This document shows positions 47,106 through 56,816 of a DNA stretch of 64,000 nt, in pieces (the first letter of the stretch is position 1; each line of letters opens with the position of its first letter). The stretch comes from an uncultured Actinomycetes bacterium. Its GTDB lineage: Bacteria > Actinomycetota > Coriobacteriia > Coriobacteriales > Atopobiaceae. Position numbers and translations under genes: made by a program. The notes beneath the pieces were generated by a model. That model worked only from the letters and a program-made list of their open reading frames with translations. It ran no database searches and was not told the origin of the DNA. The stretch spans positions 1 through 64,000 of the forward strand of contig OMWB01000020.1 of NCBI GenBank assembly GCA_900314645.1, given 5' to 3'.

Positions 47106-48229
47106 ACTGCCGCTCCCACCTGAGCCATCAGCTCGTCAGCCAAAGCCAGATACTCGGCAACCGTCTTGCAATGCATCGCGCGGTCGCGTAGCGCCGCGGC
47201 GTTGGGCATTCCCTTGAAGTACCACGCCGCGAGGCTGCGTGCCCTCGCCATGTGGGCATGCGTGGCGTCGAGCAGCCGCACATGGCAGGCAAAGGCCGCA
47301 AGGCGCTCGTCAAGCCCGTGGGAAGCCGCCCCGCCGCCCGCCCGCAGGCGCTGCGCGTCCGTAAAGACCCACGGGTTTCCATAGGTACCCCGCGCCACCA
47401 TGACGGCCTGCGCGCCCGTCTCCGCGAGCATGCGAGCAGCCTCTACAGGGCCGCGTACGTCACCAGAACCGATGACGGGAACGCTCACCGCACGTGCCAC
47501 GCGCTCCACACAGCCCCAATCCGCCTCGCCGCGGTACAGTTGGCTTGCCGTGCGCCCATGGACAGCCACCGCAGAGGCGCCGGCAGCCTCCATCGCGCGG
47601 GCAAACTCCGGCGCGACCTCAGGGTCACCGGTGCGCCGCGCGGCACGGATCTTCACAGTCACGGGGACGTCCGCGCCCGCGTCCGCCAGGCCGGCGAGGC
47701 ACGCCTGCACCAGGCTTGCGGCGGTGGCCGGGTCATCAAGCAGGGCCGACCCCTCGCCCTTGCGCGTCACCTTGGGAACGGGGCAGGCCATGTTGATGTC
47801 CAAGAGGGCCAGCTGACCCCCGAGGCGCTCCGCCACGAGACACGCCGCCTCGCGGAACTGCTCAGGCTTGGAGCCAAAGAGCTGCACGGCAATGTCAGGC
47901 TCGAGTACGCACGGCACCACCAGGTCCCATGTCTTCTCGCCGCCATAGTGCAGGCCCGCGACGGAGACCATCTCCGTGTAGGCCAGCGCGGCTCCCCCGG
48001 CTCGCGCCATACTGCGATATGCCTGGTCCGAGACGCCCGCCATGGGCGCCATGAGGAACGGGTTGGCCGCAAAGCGCTCGGCGAGACTCCCCTCACGCGC
48101 AAACGGCCTGATCTGGTCCGTCAGGCCAGCAGCAGCCGCTCCGCTTGAGAGGATCTCGACGGGATCTTGCGTGGAGTCGTATGCCACATCCGGCTTGCGC
48201 TCGTGGTGCCCCCAGTGACCGCCCGTCAC
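47102..48229 (-). CDS. dus: tRNA-dihydrouridine synthase
   Basis: This 375-residue FMN enzyme reduces uridine to dihydrouridine in tRNA D-loops. APMAGVSD opens the TIM barrel, the catalytic Cys is in [10 protein letters not shown], and the FMN phosphate site is near GSGDVRGP and [12 protein letters not shown]. About 55 residues precede the usual start. The start is GTG 48229, overlapping the lepA stop as GTGA. If a later start is used, this tail may not be made. Confidence 0.93.
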   Translation of the reverse strand: MTGGHWGHHERKPDVAYDSTQDPVEILSSGAAAAGLTDQIRPFAREGSLAERFAANPFLMAPMAGVSDQAYRSMARAGGAALAYTEMVSVAGLHYGGEKTWDLVVPCVLEPDIAVQLFGSKPEQFREAACLVAERLGGQLALLDINMACPVPKVTRKGEGSALLDDPATAASLVQACLAGLADAGADVPVTVKIRAARRTGDPEVAPEFARAMEAAGASAVAVHGRTASQLYRGEADWGCVERVARAVSVPVIGSGDVRGPVEAARMLAETGAQAVMVARGTYGNPWVFTDAQRLRAGGGAASHGLDERLAAFACHVRLLDATHAHMARARSLAAWYFKGMPNAAALRDRAMHCKTVAEYLALADELMAQVGAAV

Positions 48230-50037
48230 TCGTCTCCCACCTTCAGAACGGCAAGGAACGCCTCCTGCGGCACGTCGACGGTGCCGATGGACTTCATGCG
48301 CTTCTTGCCTTCCTTCTGCTTCTCGAGCAGTTTGCGCTTACGAGAGATGTCGCCGCCATAGCACTTCGCGAGCACGTCCTTGCGCACCGCCTTGACCGTG
48401 GAGCGGCTGATGATCTTGTTTCCGATGGCGCCTTGGATGGGGACCTCGAACTGCTGGCGCGGGATGATCTCCTTCAGCTTGTCGCAGAGGCCGCGGGCCA
48501 AGGTATAGGCCTTGTCCTTGTGCACGATGAAGCTGAGCGCGTCAACTTCCTCGCCGGCAAGCAGGATGTCGAGCTTCACGAGGTCAGAGGCACGATAGTC
48601 AGCGAACTCGTAGTCGAGCGAGGCGTAGCCCTTGGTGCGGCTCTTGAGCTGGTCAAAGAAGTCCAAGATGAGCTCAGCGAGCGGGATGTAGAAGGTGACC
48701 TCCACCGAGTTCTCGGAGAGGTAGACCATGTTGTCCTGAATGCCGCGATGCTCGATGACCAGCTGGATTACGGCACCCATATACTCAGGCGGCACGATGA
48801 CGCTCGCCTTGAGGTAGGGCTCCTCGATGCGGTCGATCTGCTCGGGACGCGGCAGGTCCTGCGGACTCTTGATGTCGAGCATCTCGCCCGACGTGGTGTA
48901 GACGTGATAGTCCACCGAGGGGCTCGTGCCGATAAGGTCGAGGTCGAACTCGCGCTCAAGGCGCTCCTTGACGACCTCCATATGCAGCAGGCCAAGGAAC
49001 CCCACGCGGAATCCAAAGCCCAGCGCCACCGACGTCTCGGGCGACCACGTGAGCGACGGGTCGTTCACGCGGAGCTTCTCGAGCGCGTCGCGCAGGTTCT
49101 CGTACTCCTTGTTGTCTATGGGGAAGAGGCCCGTGAAGACCATGGGCTTGGCCTCGCGGTAGCCCGGCAACGGCTCGTCCGTGCGGTTGGCGTCGTAGGT
49201 GAGGGTGTCGCCCACATGCACCGCACCCGGGTCCTTCAGGCCAGTGACCACATAGCCCACCTCGCCCACGCCCAGCTCAGGGAGCGGCGTCTCAAGCGGA
49301 CGCTTCACACCCACGTCGTCCACCAGGAAGGACGATCCCGCCTGCATCATGTACAGCGTCTCGCCTGGGCGGATGCGCCCGTCAAAGACGCGCACGGTGG
49401 CCACCACGCCGCGATACGCGTCAAAGTACGAGTCGAGGATGAGGGCCTTGAGCGGCGCGTCGCCGTCGCCCTGCGGAGCCCTCACCAGAAAGACGATGCT
49501 CTCCAAGAGGTCATGGATGCCCTCGCCCGTCTTGCCCGAGACGCACACGGCGTCCTCGGCCGGAATGGCAAGGGCCTCCTCGATCTCCTCGCGGACGCGC
49601 TCGGGCTCGGCGCTCGGCAGGTCAATCTTGTTGATGGCCGGGACGATGTCCAGGTTGGCGTTCATGGCCAGAAGGGCGTTGGAGACCGTCTGGGCCTCCA
49701 CGCCCTGGGTAGCATCAACCACCAACACGGCACCCTCGCACGCGGCAAGCGAGCGCGAGACCTCGTAGGTGAAGTCGACGTGGCCCGGGGTATCGATCAG
49801 GTTGAACTGGTAGGTCTCGCCATCGTCGGCATCGTAGGCAACGCGCACGGCATTGCTCTTGATGGTGATGCCACGCTCGCGCTCGATGTCCATCGTGTCG
49901 AGCAGCTGCGACTCCATATCGCGCTCCTCAACCGTGTGGGTGAGCTCGAGAATGCGGTCCGAGATGGTCGACTTACCGTGGTCGATGTGCGCAACGATCG
50001 AAAAGTTGCGAATATGTGAGGTATCGTATGTAGACAT
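48226..50037 (-). CDS. lepA: Elongation factor 4 (LepA)
   Basis: This 603-residue ribosome-bound GTPase has P-loop [17 protein letters not shown] and NKIDLP, and the LepA-specific C-terminal domain. I chose ATG 50037 ([13 protein letters not shown]), which gives the normal family length; the frame stays open upstream through the rpsT promoter. No Shine-Dalgarno sequence is visible before this ATG, and a TATCAT hexamer ends about seven bases upstream, so the mRNA may be leaderless. It heads the lepA-dus-nagZ-hemW operon. Confidence 0.95.
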   Translation of the reverse strand: MSTYDTSHIRNFSIVAHIDHGKSTISDRILELTHTVEERDMESQLLDTMDIERERGITIKSNAVRVAYDADDGETYQFNLIDTPGHVDFTYEVSRSLAACEGAVLVVDATQGVEAQTVSNALLAMNANLDIVPAINKIDLPSAEPERVREEIEEALAIPAEDAVCVSGKTGEGIHDLLESIVFLVRAPQGDGDAPLKALILDSYFDAYRGVVATVRVFDGRIRPGETLYMMQAGSSFLVDDVGVKRPLETPLPELGVGEVGYVVTGLKDPGAVHVGDTLTYDANRTDEPLPGYREAKPMVFTGLFPIDNKEYENLRDALEKLRVNDPSLTWSPETSVALGFGFRVGFLGLLHMEVVKERLEREFDLDLIGTSPSVDYHVYTTSGEMLDIKSPQDLPRPEQIDRIEEPYLKASVIVPPEYMGAVIQLVIEHRGIQDNMVYLSENSVEVTFYIPLAELILDFFDQLKSRTKGYASLDYEFADYRASDLVKLDILLAGEEVDALSFIVHKDKAYTLARGLCDKLKEIIPRQQFEVPIQGAIGNKIISRSTVKAVRKDVLAKCYGGDISRKRKLLEKQKEGKKRMKSIGTVDVPQEAFLAVLKVGDE

Positions 50038-50069
50038 AGGGAGAATGATAGCCCAATTTGCACGCGCCG

Positions 50070-50078
50070 TGCTATACT
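50070..50078 (+). promoter_or_regulatory. rpsT extended -10 promoter
   Basis: TGC-TATACT is a strong extended -10 element 68 bases before the rpsT start. No good -35 is present at 17 bases, as expected for extended -10 promoters. It lies between the divergent lepA and rpsT genes. Confidence 0.6.
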
Positions 50079-50145
50079 TCCCGAGTTGACCTCGCCGTGT
50101 CTCAGCGTTAGAGGCCTCAGAATACATGACCGAAAGGGTAAGCAC

Positions 50146-50409
50146 GTGGCTAACATCAAGTCTCAGAAGAAGCGCATCATCACCGCCGAGAAGGCCCGCC
50201 AGCGCAACAAGGCGGTCCGTTCCGAGCTCAAGACCTACGTCAAGAAGGTCCGCGCGGCCGTCGAGGCCGGCGACGCCGAGGCAGCTCAGACCGCTGCCAA
50301 CGCGGCTTGCCGCAAGCTCGACGTGGCTGCCTCCAAGGGCATCATCCACAAGAACCAGGCCGCCAAGCGCAAGAGTGGCGTCCAGAAGCTCGTCAACGGC
50401 ATCAAGTAG
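50146..50409 (+). CDS. rpsT: 30S ribosomal protein S20
   Basis: This 87-residue S20 binds 16S rRNA. It begins [18 protein letters not shown] at GTG 50146, with GAAAGGG seven bases upstream; the frame remains open 60 bases further, but that part is the leader. A GTG/TTG start for S20 is known in other bacteria and can take part in autogenous control. A strong terminator follows the stop. Confidence 0.96.
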   Translation: MANIKSQKKRIITAEKARQRNKAVRSELKTYVKKVRAAVEAGDAEAAQTAANAACRKLDVAASKGIIHKNQAAKRKSGVQKLVNGIK

Positions 50410-50432
50410 CTTCTGAGCTTCATCAAATCTGC

Positions 50433-50470
50433 AAAGGGGACCCGGGGTGCTGCCCGGGTCCCCTTTCTTT
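50433..50470 (+). terminator. Intrinsic terminator of rpsT
   Basis: AAAGGGGACCCGGG (50433-50446) pairs perfectly with CCCGGGTCCCCTTT (50453-50466), with a 6-base loop followed by CTTTTAT. It is a classic rho-independent terminator. Confidence 0.92.
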
Positions 50471-50587
50471 TATGTGAAGATTGCGATGTCGAGGCCGCGC
50501 GATGGGACGGTTGGGCCCGGTTCGTTTGCATCGCGTGCGGGCCGCTCATGCTTGGCGTATAGTCAAAGCCCTACAAGGAGGAGACTC

Positions 50588-51550
50588 ATGCCACAGACCA
50601 CCAGCGGGCTTCTTCCCGCCTACCTCATCGTCGGCGCCGACGACCTCAAGCGCCGTCAGGCAACAACCCGTCTCAAGGGTCGCCTGGACCAGAGCTTCTC
50701 GGCGTTCAACCTTGACGAGCACGTCGCTGCGTCCGACCTCGAGGCGCAAGACATCATCTCTTCCCTCAACACGCTGCCATTGGGAGACGCCTTCCGCCTT
50801 GTCATGATCGAGCGCGCCGACAAGCTTCCCAAGCCCGTCAGTGAGGCCATCATCGTCTACCTCAAAGACCCCAACCCTGCCTGCGTGCTGTGCCTCGTGG
50901 CCGAGAGCCTGCCCAAGAACACGCGAATCTACAAGGCCGTCGCCAAGGTGGGAAACAAGGCAATCGTTGATTGCACGCCTAAGAAGCGGTGGGAGCTTCC
51001 GCCACTCGTGGTGCGGATGGCCCGCGCCTACGGCGTGACCATGGACCAGAACGCCGCGACCGAGCTTGTGAGCAGGGTCGGCGAGTCAACCACCATGTTG
51101 GACACGCAGCTGAAGGTGCTGAGCGAGTATTGCCGCGACGCCGGCGTCATCACCGTCGCGGACGTTGAGCGCCACGTGGTGCGCACGGCCGAGGTCAAGC
51201 CGTGGGACTTCCTCGACGCCGTAAGCCAGCGCGATGCCGCCAAGGCCCTCACGCTCTATCGCCTCATGCAGAACCCCTCGCAGGTGGCGCTCTGTTCGCT
51301 GCTGACGGGTCGCCTGCGCGAGCTCATCTGCGCGAAGGCGCTCGATGCGCGCGGCCAGGGCTCGGCGCTTGCCTCGGAGCTGGGCAAACAGGCGTGGCAG
51401 GTCAAGAACCACCTTGGGTGGTCACGTCGATTTGCTGCCGGCGCCCTTGAGCGCGGACTCATTGCCTGTGCCCAGTGCGAGCGTGCGCTCAAGAGCGGCT
51501 CTGATCCCGACGTGACCTTCACCGAGCTCGTGGTCACCGTCTGTTCGTAG
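50588..51550 (+). CDS. holA: DNA polymerase III subunit delta
   Basis: This 320-residue clamp-loader subunit opens the beta ring. It matches the HolA pattern: an N-terminal AAA+-like domain without a P-loop (LLPAYLIVGADDLKRRQA), KNTRIYKAVAKVG and a C-terminal helical collar (WQVKNHLGWSRRFAAGALERG). I chose ATG 50588, directly after AAGGAGGAG. Its last 17 bases overlap the end of the converging comEC gene. comEC-holA-rpsT proximity is common in Gram-positives. Confidence 0.93.
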   Translation: MPQTTSGLLPAYLIVGADDLKRRQATTRLKGRLDQSFSAFNLDEHVAASDLEAQDIISSLNTLPLGDAFRLVMIERADKLPKPVSEAIIVYLKDPNPACVLCLVAESLPKNTRIYKAVAKVGNKAIVDCTPKKRWELPPLVVRMARAYGVTMDQNAATELVSRVGESTTMLDTQLKVLSEYCRDAGVITVADVERHVVRTAEVKPWDFLDAVSQRDAAKALTLYRLMQNPSQVALCSLLTGRLRELICAKALDARGQGSALASELGKQAWQVKNHLGWSRRFAAGALERGLIACAQCERALKSGSDPDVTFTELVVTVCS

Positions 51551-53885
51551 CCGAACGCACCATCACGCTATCTCTTCCTGGGCGAAGCTCCACGTCGCCC
51601 ACGTCCTTGGTGCAGAGGAACCGTGCCCCCGCGCTGAGTAATGCCTCCACGCATTCCTTGCGAGGATGCCCGTAGGCATTGCCCTCCCCCGCGCTCGCCA
51701 CGGCCACTTCTGGTGCCAACGCCTCCGCCTGCTCTGATGTGAGGGAGACCTCCGAACCATGGTGGCCCACCTTGAGGAAGTCAATGTCTCCCACGTCTCC
51801 TGCGGCGATGACCGCCCCCGTCTCGTCCTGCTCCGCATCGCCCGTGAGGAGCCCACGCAGCTCTCGGCCCCGCCCCGCATAGGCAATCGTCAGCTCCAGC
51901 GAGTCTGGGTTGTCGAGGCCGTCCACGTCTGTGCGTGGCCACACCACTGACAGCGTAAAGCCTCCTACCTGCAGTTGGTTGTGATAGGAGATCTCTTCGC
52001 AGGACGAGCCCGTCAGCTCGTGGACAGCCTCGTCGAGCTCCTCGGGCAGGTTGTCCTCCGCCCCCGCGGCTACAATGACCTCGCCGACCCCCACATGACC
52101 CTCGAGGTCCATCAGGCCGCCGTAATGATCGTCGTGAAGGTGCGTCAGCACCACGGCATCCAGATGCAGCACGTGGTTGCGCGCGAGTGCCTTGGGCAGC
52201 GACCCGTCTGGCGGACCGGCATCCACCAGGATCGCCGACGGGCCGTCCTGTATGAGAATGGCATCTCCTTGCCCGACGTCGAGCACGCACACGCGCGCTG
52301 GCGCCAGAAAGCGCCAATGGGCAACGACGACCACCACCGCAAGCGTGATGCACACGGCAATCCGCTGCACGCTGGCCCGTGATGGCTGGGGCCACCACAC
52401 GAGCACGCCTAGGCCACCCACTATGACGAACGCCCAGAGCGTCGGCGCCCCCGCACTCACGGGTACGGATGCATATGGCACGCGCGCCAGCCCGCGCAAG
52501 ACCACGAGCACCACATTCAGCAGCATGTCACACAGCGCAAATCCCGCATGGCGCACCACTGCAAGCGGACCAACAAGCACGCTCACGAGACCCAGGGCGA
52601 GCGCTGCGGAGAGCGGGGCGCCCACAAGAAGCATGCTGAGCGGCCCTACCAGAGATACACAGGCAAACACGGGACCAACCAACGGAAGGGTTGCCGCCTG
52701 GGCCACGGCCGAGGCGCCGAGCGAGCTCACGCACGCCCGACGTGCTCCGCCCAGACGGATCCGCGTCTCCGCACGAACACCTCGCGGAAGGTACACGGGC
52801 GGCACAAGGGTGTCCGTCAACGCCGACGCATACGAGCCATAGAGGCACAGGGCGATAACGCACACGACGGAGAGCAAAAACCCGAGCTGCCCAGAGAGCC
52901 CCGGATTGACCAGCGTCATCGCCAGCGCTACGAGGCATACCGACGAGGTTCCATCCAGCCTGCGGCCTGCCAGAGTACCTGCGGATGCCACCGCCGACAT
53001 CGCCCACGCCCGTACGGCGGAGGCTGGTGCACCGCACACCGCGACAAAGGCAAGCGTTACCACAAGCTGCGCTGTCATTCGCTGTGCGGGACGCAAGCCG
53101 CTCTGCTGCAACACGTGCGCCAGCAGGGCAGCCACCACAGCGATGTGGCTTCCTGAGACGGCAACCAGGTGCGCCACGCCGCAGGTCGCGAACAACTCGT
53201 CAAGCCCGCGCTCGCGCATCTCGCTACGGTCACCCAGAACGATGCCGGCAAGCACCGCGCGCTCGTCTGAGGACGTGGGACAGATGAGGCGCCTTGCCCC
53301 TTCACGCACCGCCAAGGGCAAAGCCGTCAAGCCTTGGCGCCTTCCCGTGCGTTGCGTTCGCACGATGATGACGCTACCCCAGATCCCTTGCTGACGATTG
53401 GACCTCCCGTAGTCGTCGTCCCCGTTTGCGCGATACCGACCCACGCCGCAGATCATGTCCCCGCGCCGCAATGCCTCTTGCGTGGTGAGCCACACGTCCC
53501 CCGACGAGCAGCCTTTTTGGTATGCCCGAGCGCGGGATCGGTAGCCTGAGGTGGATGGGGAGGCATCCGACAGCGCCTCGAACGTCCACGTGGAGATGGA
53601 GGACGAGCTCAGCTCTGCGGCAAAGCCATGCCCCACCCACAGCGCACAGGCGCTTACCATGAGGGCGGCCACTCCGGCACATACGGCGCAGACCACCGAG
53701 CCCCAAGCTTCCGCCTCATTACGCCGCCATCTCGCCCACACGAGCACGAGCCCCGATACTACGGCCGCAAGGCCCATGAGCGCCACAGAGACGTTGTCAC
53801 GCCCCAGTGCCCACCGCTCGACAAGCAATGCCGAGACCAACGCGTAGAGCGAGACGGGAATGGCTGGCCGCTCCGGAAAGCGCAC
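51534..53885 (-). CDS. comEC: Competence protein ComEC/Rec2, DNA-import channel
   Basis: This protein of about 783 residues forms the inner-membrane channel for DNA uptake. It has N-terminal transmembrane segments, an OB-like extracellular part, the competence domain (EMRERGLDELFATCGVAHLVAVSGSH region, about residues 220-245) and a C-terminal metallo-beta-lactamase-like domain (VLTHLHDDHYGG). The beginning is uncertain. GTG 53885, four bases after the comEA stop, is the best choice; TTG 53900 is an alternative, and the ATG at 53990 lies inside comEA. It is probably translated with comEA. Confidence 0.93.
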   Translation of the reverse strand: MRFPERPAIPVSLYALVSALLVERWALGRDNVSVALMGLAAVVSGLVLVWARWRRNEAEAWGSVVCAVCAGVAALMVSACALWVGHGFAAELSSSSISTWTFEALSDASPSTSGYRSRARAYQKGCSSGDVWLTTQEALRRGDMICGVGRYRANGDDDYGRSNRQQGIWGSVIIVRTQRTGRRQGLTALPLAVREGARRLICPTSSDERAVLAGIVLGDRSEMRERGLDELFATCGVAHLVAVSGSHIAVVAALLAHVLQQSGLRPAQRMTAQLVVTLAFVAVCGAPASAVRAWAMSAVASAGTLAGRRLDGTSSVCLVALAMTLVNPGLSGQLGFLLSVVCVIALCLYGSYASALTDTLVPPVYLPRGVRAETRIRLGGARRACVSSLGASAVAQAATLPLVGPVFACVSLVGPLSMLLVGAPLSAALALGLVSVLVGPLAVVRHAGFALCDMLLNVVLVVLRGLARVPYASVPVSAGAPTLWAFVIVGGLGVLVWWPQPSRASVQRIAVCITLAVVVVVAHWRFLAPARVCVLDVGQGDAILIQDGPSAILVDAGPPDGSLPKALARNHVLHLDAVVLTHLHDDHYGGLMDLEGHVGVGEVIVAAGAEDNLPEELDEAVHELTGSSCEEISYHNQLQVGGFTLSVVWPRTDVDGLDNPDSLELTIAYAGRGRELRGLLTGDAEQDETGAVIAAGDVGDIDFLKVGHHGSEVSLTSEQAEALAPEVAVASAGEGNAYGHPRKECVEALLSAGARFLCTKDVGDVELRPGRDSVMVRSATNRR

Positions 53886-53889
53886 CTCG

Positions 53890-54567
53890 CTAGACGCCAA
53901 TGTACGCCCGCATCCGCTCGTACTTCTTTTCGCCGATGCCCGACACACGCATGATGTCCTCGGGCGCGGTAAACGGCCCTCCCGCCTCACGCTCCTCGAT
54001 GATGGCGGCGGCGGTCGCGGTCCCCACCCCCGGAAGCTCCTCGAGCTCCTCGGCCGTCGCGGTGTTGATGTTGATCACCGCAGATCCATCCACATTCGCC
54101 GACCCGCCAGCACTTGCCGGGACGGCCTCCTCCCCCGCCGCCGGCACATACACCTTCTGGCCGTCGGACAGAGGTGCCGCGAGGTTCACGGTAGTGGTGT
54201 CGGCGTCCTCCGTCAGGCCACCCGCAAGCTCCACGGCCTCGCCCACGCGCGGAGACACGCCGCGCAGCACATACACGCCTGGGTGCTCAACCGCGCCGTC
54301 CACGTGCACGTACACCTCCGTGAGGGCTTCTTCCTCACGTTCGGCGCCCTGCGTCTCGCCTGCGTTTCCGTGTGGCTCTTCTGCCACCTCGGTCTCGGGC
54401 ACGCCCTGCCGAATCACCTCAAACCCACGTTGTGACGCCATACGCGCACCCACGGCAACGCCTGTCAGCGCGAGCGTTCCTACCACCAGCCCGGCCACGG
54501 CTGCCCTGGCCGGGCGTAAGCCCATACGTCGCGCGAACAGCCGCGCTTTCATGGTCAACTGTGCCAT
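53890..54567 (-). CDS. comEA: Competence protein ComEA, DNA receptor
   Basis: This 225-residue protein has one N-terminal transmembrane helix (AAVAGLVVGTLALTGVAVG), a SLBB-like domain (VYVHVDGAVEHPGVYVL) and a C-terminal double helix-hairpin-helix (ININTATAEELEELPGVG ... ERMRAYIGV) that binds DNA outside the membrane and passes it to ComEC. I chose ATG 54567 because GGGAGG is eight bases upstream; earlier in-frame ATGs lie in the leader. That ribosome-binding site is in the 3' arm of a hairpin (54574-54604), and a phased TGCA array lies upstream. Both suggest tight control. Confidence 0.95.
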   Translation of the reverse strand: MAQLTMKARLFARRMGLRPARAAVAGLVVGTLALTGVAVGARMASQRGFEVIRQGVPETEVAEEPHGNAGETQGAEREEEALTEVYVHVDGAVEHPGVYVLRGVSPRVGEAVELAGGLTEDADTTTVNLAAPLSDGQKVYVPAAGEEAVPASAGGSANVDGSAVININTATAEELEELPGVGTATAAAIIEEREAGGPFTAPEDIMRVSGIGEKKYERMRAYIGV

Positions 54568-54573
54568 ACAAAT

Positions 54574-54604
54574 CGCCTCCCACTCCATCGTGGAGCAGGA
54601 GGCG
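54574..54604 (-). promoter_or_regulatory. Hairpin hiding the comEA ribosome-binding site
   Basis: On the minus strand CGCCTCC-TG-CTCC-ACGAT-GGAG-TG-GGAGGCG folds into a 7-bp and a 4-bp helix with a 5-base loop and a 2x2 internal loop. The Shine-Dalgarno GGGAGG is inside the 3' arm, seven bases before the ATG. The stem would block translation until it is opened. Confidence 0.65.
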
Positions 54605-54632
54605 AGAGCGTTGCTTGGAAATCTCAATTCGA

Positions 54633-54670
54633 CTTGCAGCAACCTGCGGGTAGCTGGCAGCAAACTGCAA
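54633..54670. promoter_or_regulatory. Helically phased TGCA-like array upstream of comEA
   Basis: CTTGCAG, CCTGCGG, GCTGGCAG and ACTGCAA have TG at 54635, 54645, 54655 and 54666, steps of 10, 10 and 11 bases. The gene-proximal end is the same 10-mer (CTTGCAGCAA) as in the recA array, in the same orientation to the gene. Confidence 0.55.
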
Positions 54671-54679
54671 AACCGCGTA

Positions 54680-55942
54680 TCACTCGGAATCGTTTTCAGG
54701 CACCTCAGGCGTCAGGGCCGGCCCGAGCTCCCGGTGGTGCCGGCGCCAGCGCTTAGGCGCACGGTACGAGGGGCACTGATCATAGTCGAGGTACTCGACG
54801 TGCTCGACCAAGTCATCAATCATCGCGTCATGGTCAAACGAGTCCCACGCAGCATGCACCGCCTCAAGACGCGCGTGCGTCTCGGGACGCCTCGGCATGA
54901 AGAGCGTACAACAGTCCTCAACCGCCTGGCTGCTCAAGTCGTACGTGCCGATCTGCTCGGCCCGACGCATGATCTCCTGCTTGTCGGAGCCAATCAGCGG
55001 ACGCAGCACCGGCAGCGAGACCACCTCGTTCACCGCTGCGATGTTGTCGAGCGTCTGCGAAGCGACCTGCCCCAGAGACTCGCCCGTCACCAGCGCCTTG
55101 GCACCCTCGATGCGTGCGATGCGCTCGGAAACCGCAAACATGACACGACGGTAGGTGATGATGCGCAGCGACTGAGGAACCGCAAGCGAGATCTCGCGCT
55201 GGCGCTCGCCAAACGGGACCACGTACAGGCGCCCGACCGTCCCCGACGGAGCCAAGGCATCGCAGATGTCCCGACAGAGCCACTCGCTCATGTCAGAGGT
55301 CATCGGGCGTCCCGAGAAGTGAACCGGCACGCAGGTGGCACCGCGACGTCCCACCATCCAGGTGGCGACCGGCGAGTCGAAGCCGCTTGAGAGCAGCGTG
55401 ACCACCTTGCCCGCCGTCCCCACCGGCAGGCCGCCCACGCCTACGCGGGAAGCCGCGTACACATAGACGCTCCCCTGAACCACGTGCACGTTAACCGTGG
55501 CATCGGGGTTGTGCATCTCGACCTTCTTGTCGGGGAAGGCATCGCACAGAACCTCTCCCACAAGCTGGTTGATCTCGAGCGTATGGAGTGGGTACGCCGT
55601 CGCGGATCGACGCGCGTGCACCTTGAATGACGTGAAGTCCCCAAACTCGCGGAGCGCCTTCACCGCGGCAGAGCAGTACTCCTGCTCGTCAAGTCCGCAG
55701 AGATACGCCATGGAGACGCGCGCCACACCCGGAACCTGAGAAACAGCTCCGGCCATCTCCTCGCTCACGCGGCCGTTTGCCGCCGTGACAAGGATATGGC
55801 CGGAGACACGCTTGATCTCTCCCAGGTCGAAGGGGCGCAGCGCCCGGTGCAAGTTGGTCACCAGCTGGTTCTCAAAGGTGGAGCGATTCTTGCCCTTGAG
55901 TCCAATCTCGTGATAGTGGACCAGGCAGACCCTATTCGGCAT
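54680..55942 (-). CDS. thiI: tRNA 4-thiouridine synthase ThiI
   Basis: This 420-residue protein adds sulfur to U8 of tRNA and may support thiazole synthesis. It has the ferredoxin-like and THUMP domains, the PP-loop LLSSGFDSPVAT (first residue of the motif Ser-Ser instead of Ser-Gly-Gly) and no rhodanese domain, as in many Gram-positives. It starts two bases after the rpoZ stop, at the end of mihF-gmk-rpoZ-thiI. Confidence 0.95.
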   Translation of the reverse strand: MPNRVCLVHYHEIGLKGKNRSTFENQLVTNLHRALRPFDLGEIKRVSGHILVTAANGRVSEEMAGAVSQVPGVARVSMAYLCGLDEQEYCSAAVKALREFGDFTSFKVHARRSATAYPLHTLEINQLVGEVLCDAFPDKKVEMHNPDATVNVHVVQGSVYVYAASRVGVGGLPVGTAGKVVTLLSSGFDSPVATWMVGRRGATCVPVHFSGRPMTSDMSEWLCRDICDALAPSGTVGRLYVVPFGERQREISLAVPQSLRIITYRRVMFAVSERIARIEGAKALVTGESLGQVASQTLDNIAAVNEVVSLPVLRPLIGSDKQEIMRRAEQIGTYDLSSQAVEDCCTLFMPRRPETHARLEAVHAAWDSFDHDAMIDDLVEHVEYLDYDQCPSYRAPKRWRRHHRELGPALTPEVPENDSE

Positions 55943-55944
55943 GG

Positions 55945-56238
55945 CTACAGGTTCTGCAGGACCTCGGCGTTGGAGCCCTTGATCTCTTCGTCAAAGGCGT
56001 CGCGCACGAAGCTCAGGGTGCCGTCGTAGATCTCGTCCATGGCAATGGAGACGGGATCCTGACCAGAGGCAACCGTCGTGATGTCGTCAAAGTCCTGGAT
56101 GGCCGTCACGCGCAGGTGCTGGCCGCGGACCATGTTGTTGATATCGCAGGCACGCTTGGAAGCGATGCTGCAGAGCAGGAACGGGTTGTTCTCCGTCCGC
56201 TCAAGAAGGGAGTCAATCTCAGGCCTCGTCACGGACAT
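55945..56238 (-). CDS. rpoZ: DNA-directed RNA polymerase subunit omega
   Basis: This 97-residue omega subunit helps assemble RNA polymerase. The segment CSIASKRACDINNMV contains the conserved RAxxI-like core that contacts beta prime. It begins two bases after the gmk stop, in the widespread gmk-rpoZ pair. Confidence 0.92.
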   Translation of the reverse strand: MSVTRPEIDSLLERTENNPFLLCSIASKRACDINNMVRGQHLRVTAIQDFDDITTVASGQDPVSIAMDEIYDGTLSFVRDAFDEEIKGSNAEVLQNL

Positions 56239-56240
56239 GT

Positions 56241-56816
56241 TCAGTTCCTTTCGTCCGTCTCGTAGCGTTCAATCAGGGTCACGAGCTCGTCAGTTGCCAC
56301 ATTGCGATCGGCATTTACCACGATCTCGTCGTACTGTGGCGCCAACTCGAGCTCTTCCAAGGCACGCGCCATACGCTTTGCGACCTGCTCGTCACTTTCC
56401 GTGCCGCGATGCCTCAGCCGTGCCTCAAGCTCCTCAACCGACGGCGGCATGATGAAGATGAGTACCGCATCGGGAAACGCCTTGCGCACGTTGAAGCCGC
56501 CTTGGACGTCAATCTCAAGAATCACCGAGCGCCCCGTCTCGAGGTACGGGTTGACCTCGCTCCACAGGGTTCCGTAGTGGTTGCCGTAGTTACCGGCCCA
56601 CTCAAGGAACGCATCCTCGTTGACGAGCTTGTCAAACTCGTCCTCGTTGAGGTAGTGGTAAGAGACGTCCGGTATCTCACCCTCGCGTGGGTCCCTCGTA
56701 GTTACCGAAACCGTCAGACCCAGGTCCGGTCGCCGGTCACGCAGCAGCGTGACAAGCGTTCCCTTTCCTACGCCTGACGGTCCGGAGATTACGAAGAGAC
56801 GTGCAGACCGAGACAC
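56241..56816 (-). CDS. gmk: Guanylate kinase
   Basis: This 191-residue enzyme phosphorylates GMP to GDP. P-loop SGPSGVGKGT, SVTTRDPREGE and YHYLNEDEF are typical. It starts with GTG, and its first base is the last base of the mihF stop (TAGTG), so translation is probably coupled to mihF. Confidence 0.97.
   Translation of the reverse strand: MSRSARLFVISGPSGVGKGTLVTLLRDRRPDLGLTVSVTTRDPREGEIPDVSYHYLNEDEFDKLVNEDAFLEWAGNYGNHYGTLWSEVNPYLETGRSVILEIDVQGGFNVRKAFPDAVLIFIMPPSVEELEARLRHRGTESDEQVAKRMARALEELELAPQYDEIVVNADRNVATDELVTLIERYETDERN

Noticed and set aside
48145-50019. A 624-codon open frame on the plus strand opposite lepA.
   Set aside because: It covers the LepA coding region and its translation shows no family features.
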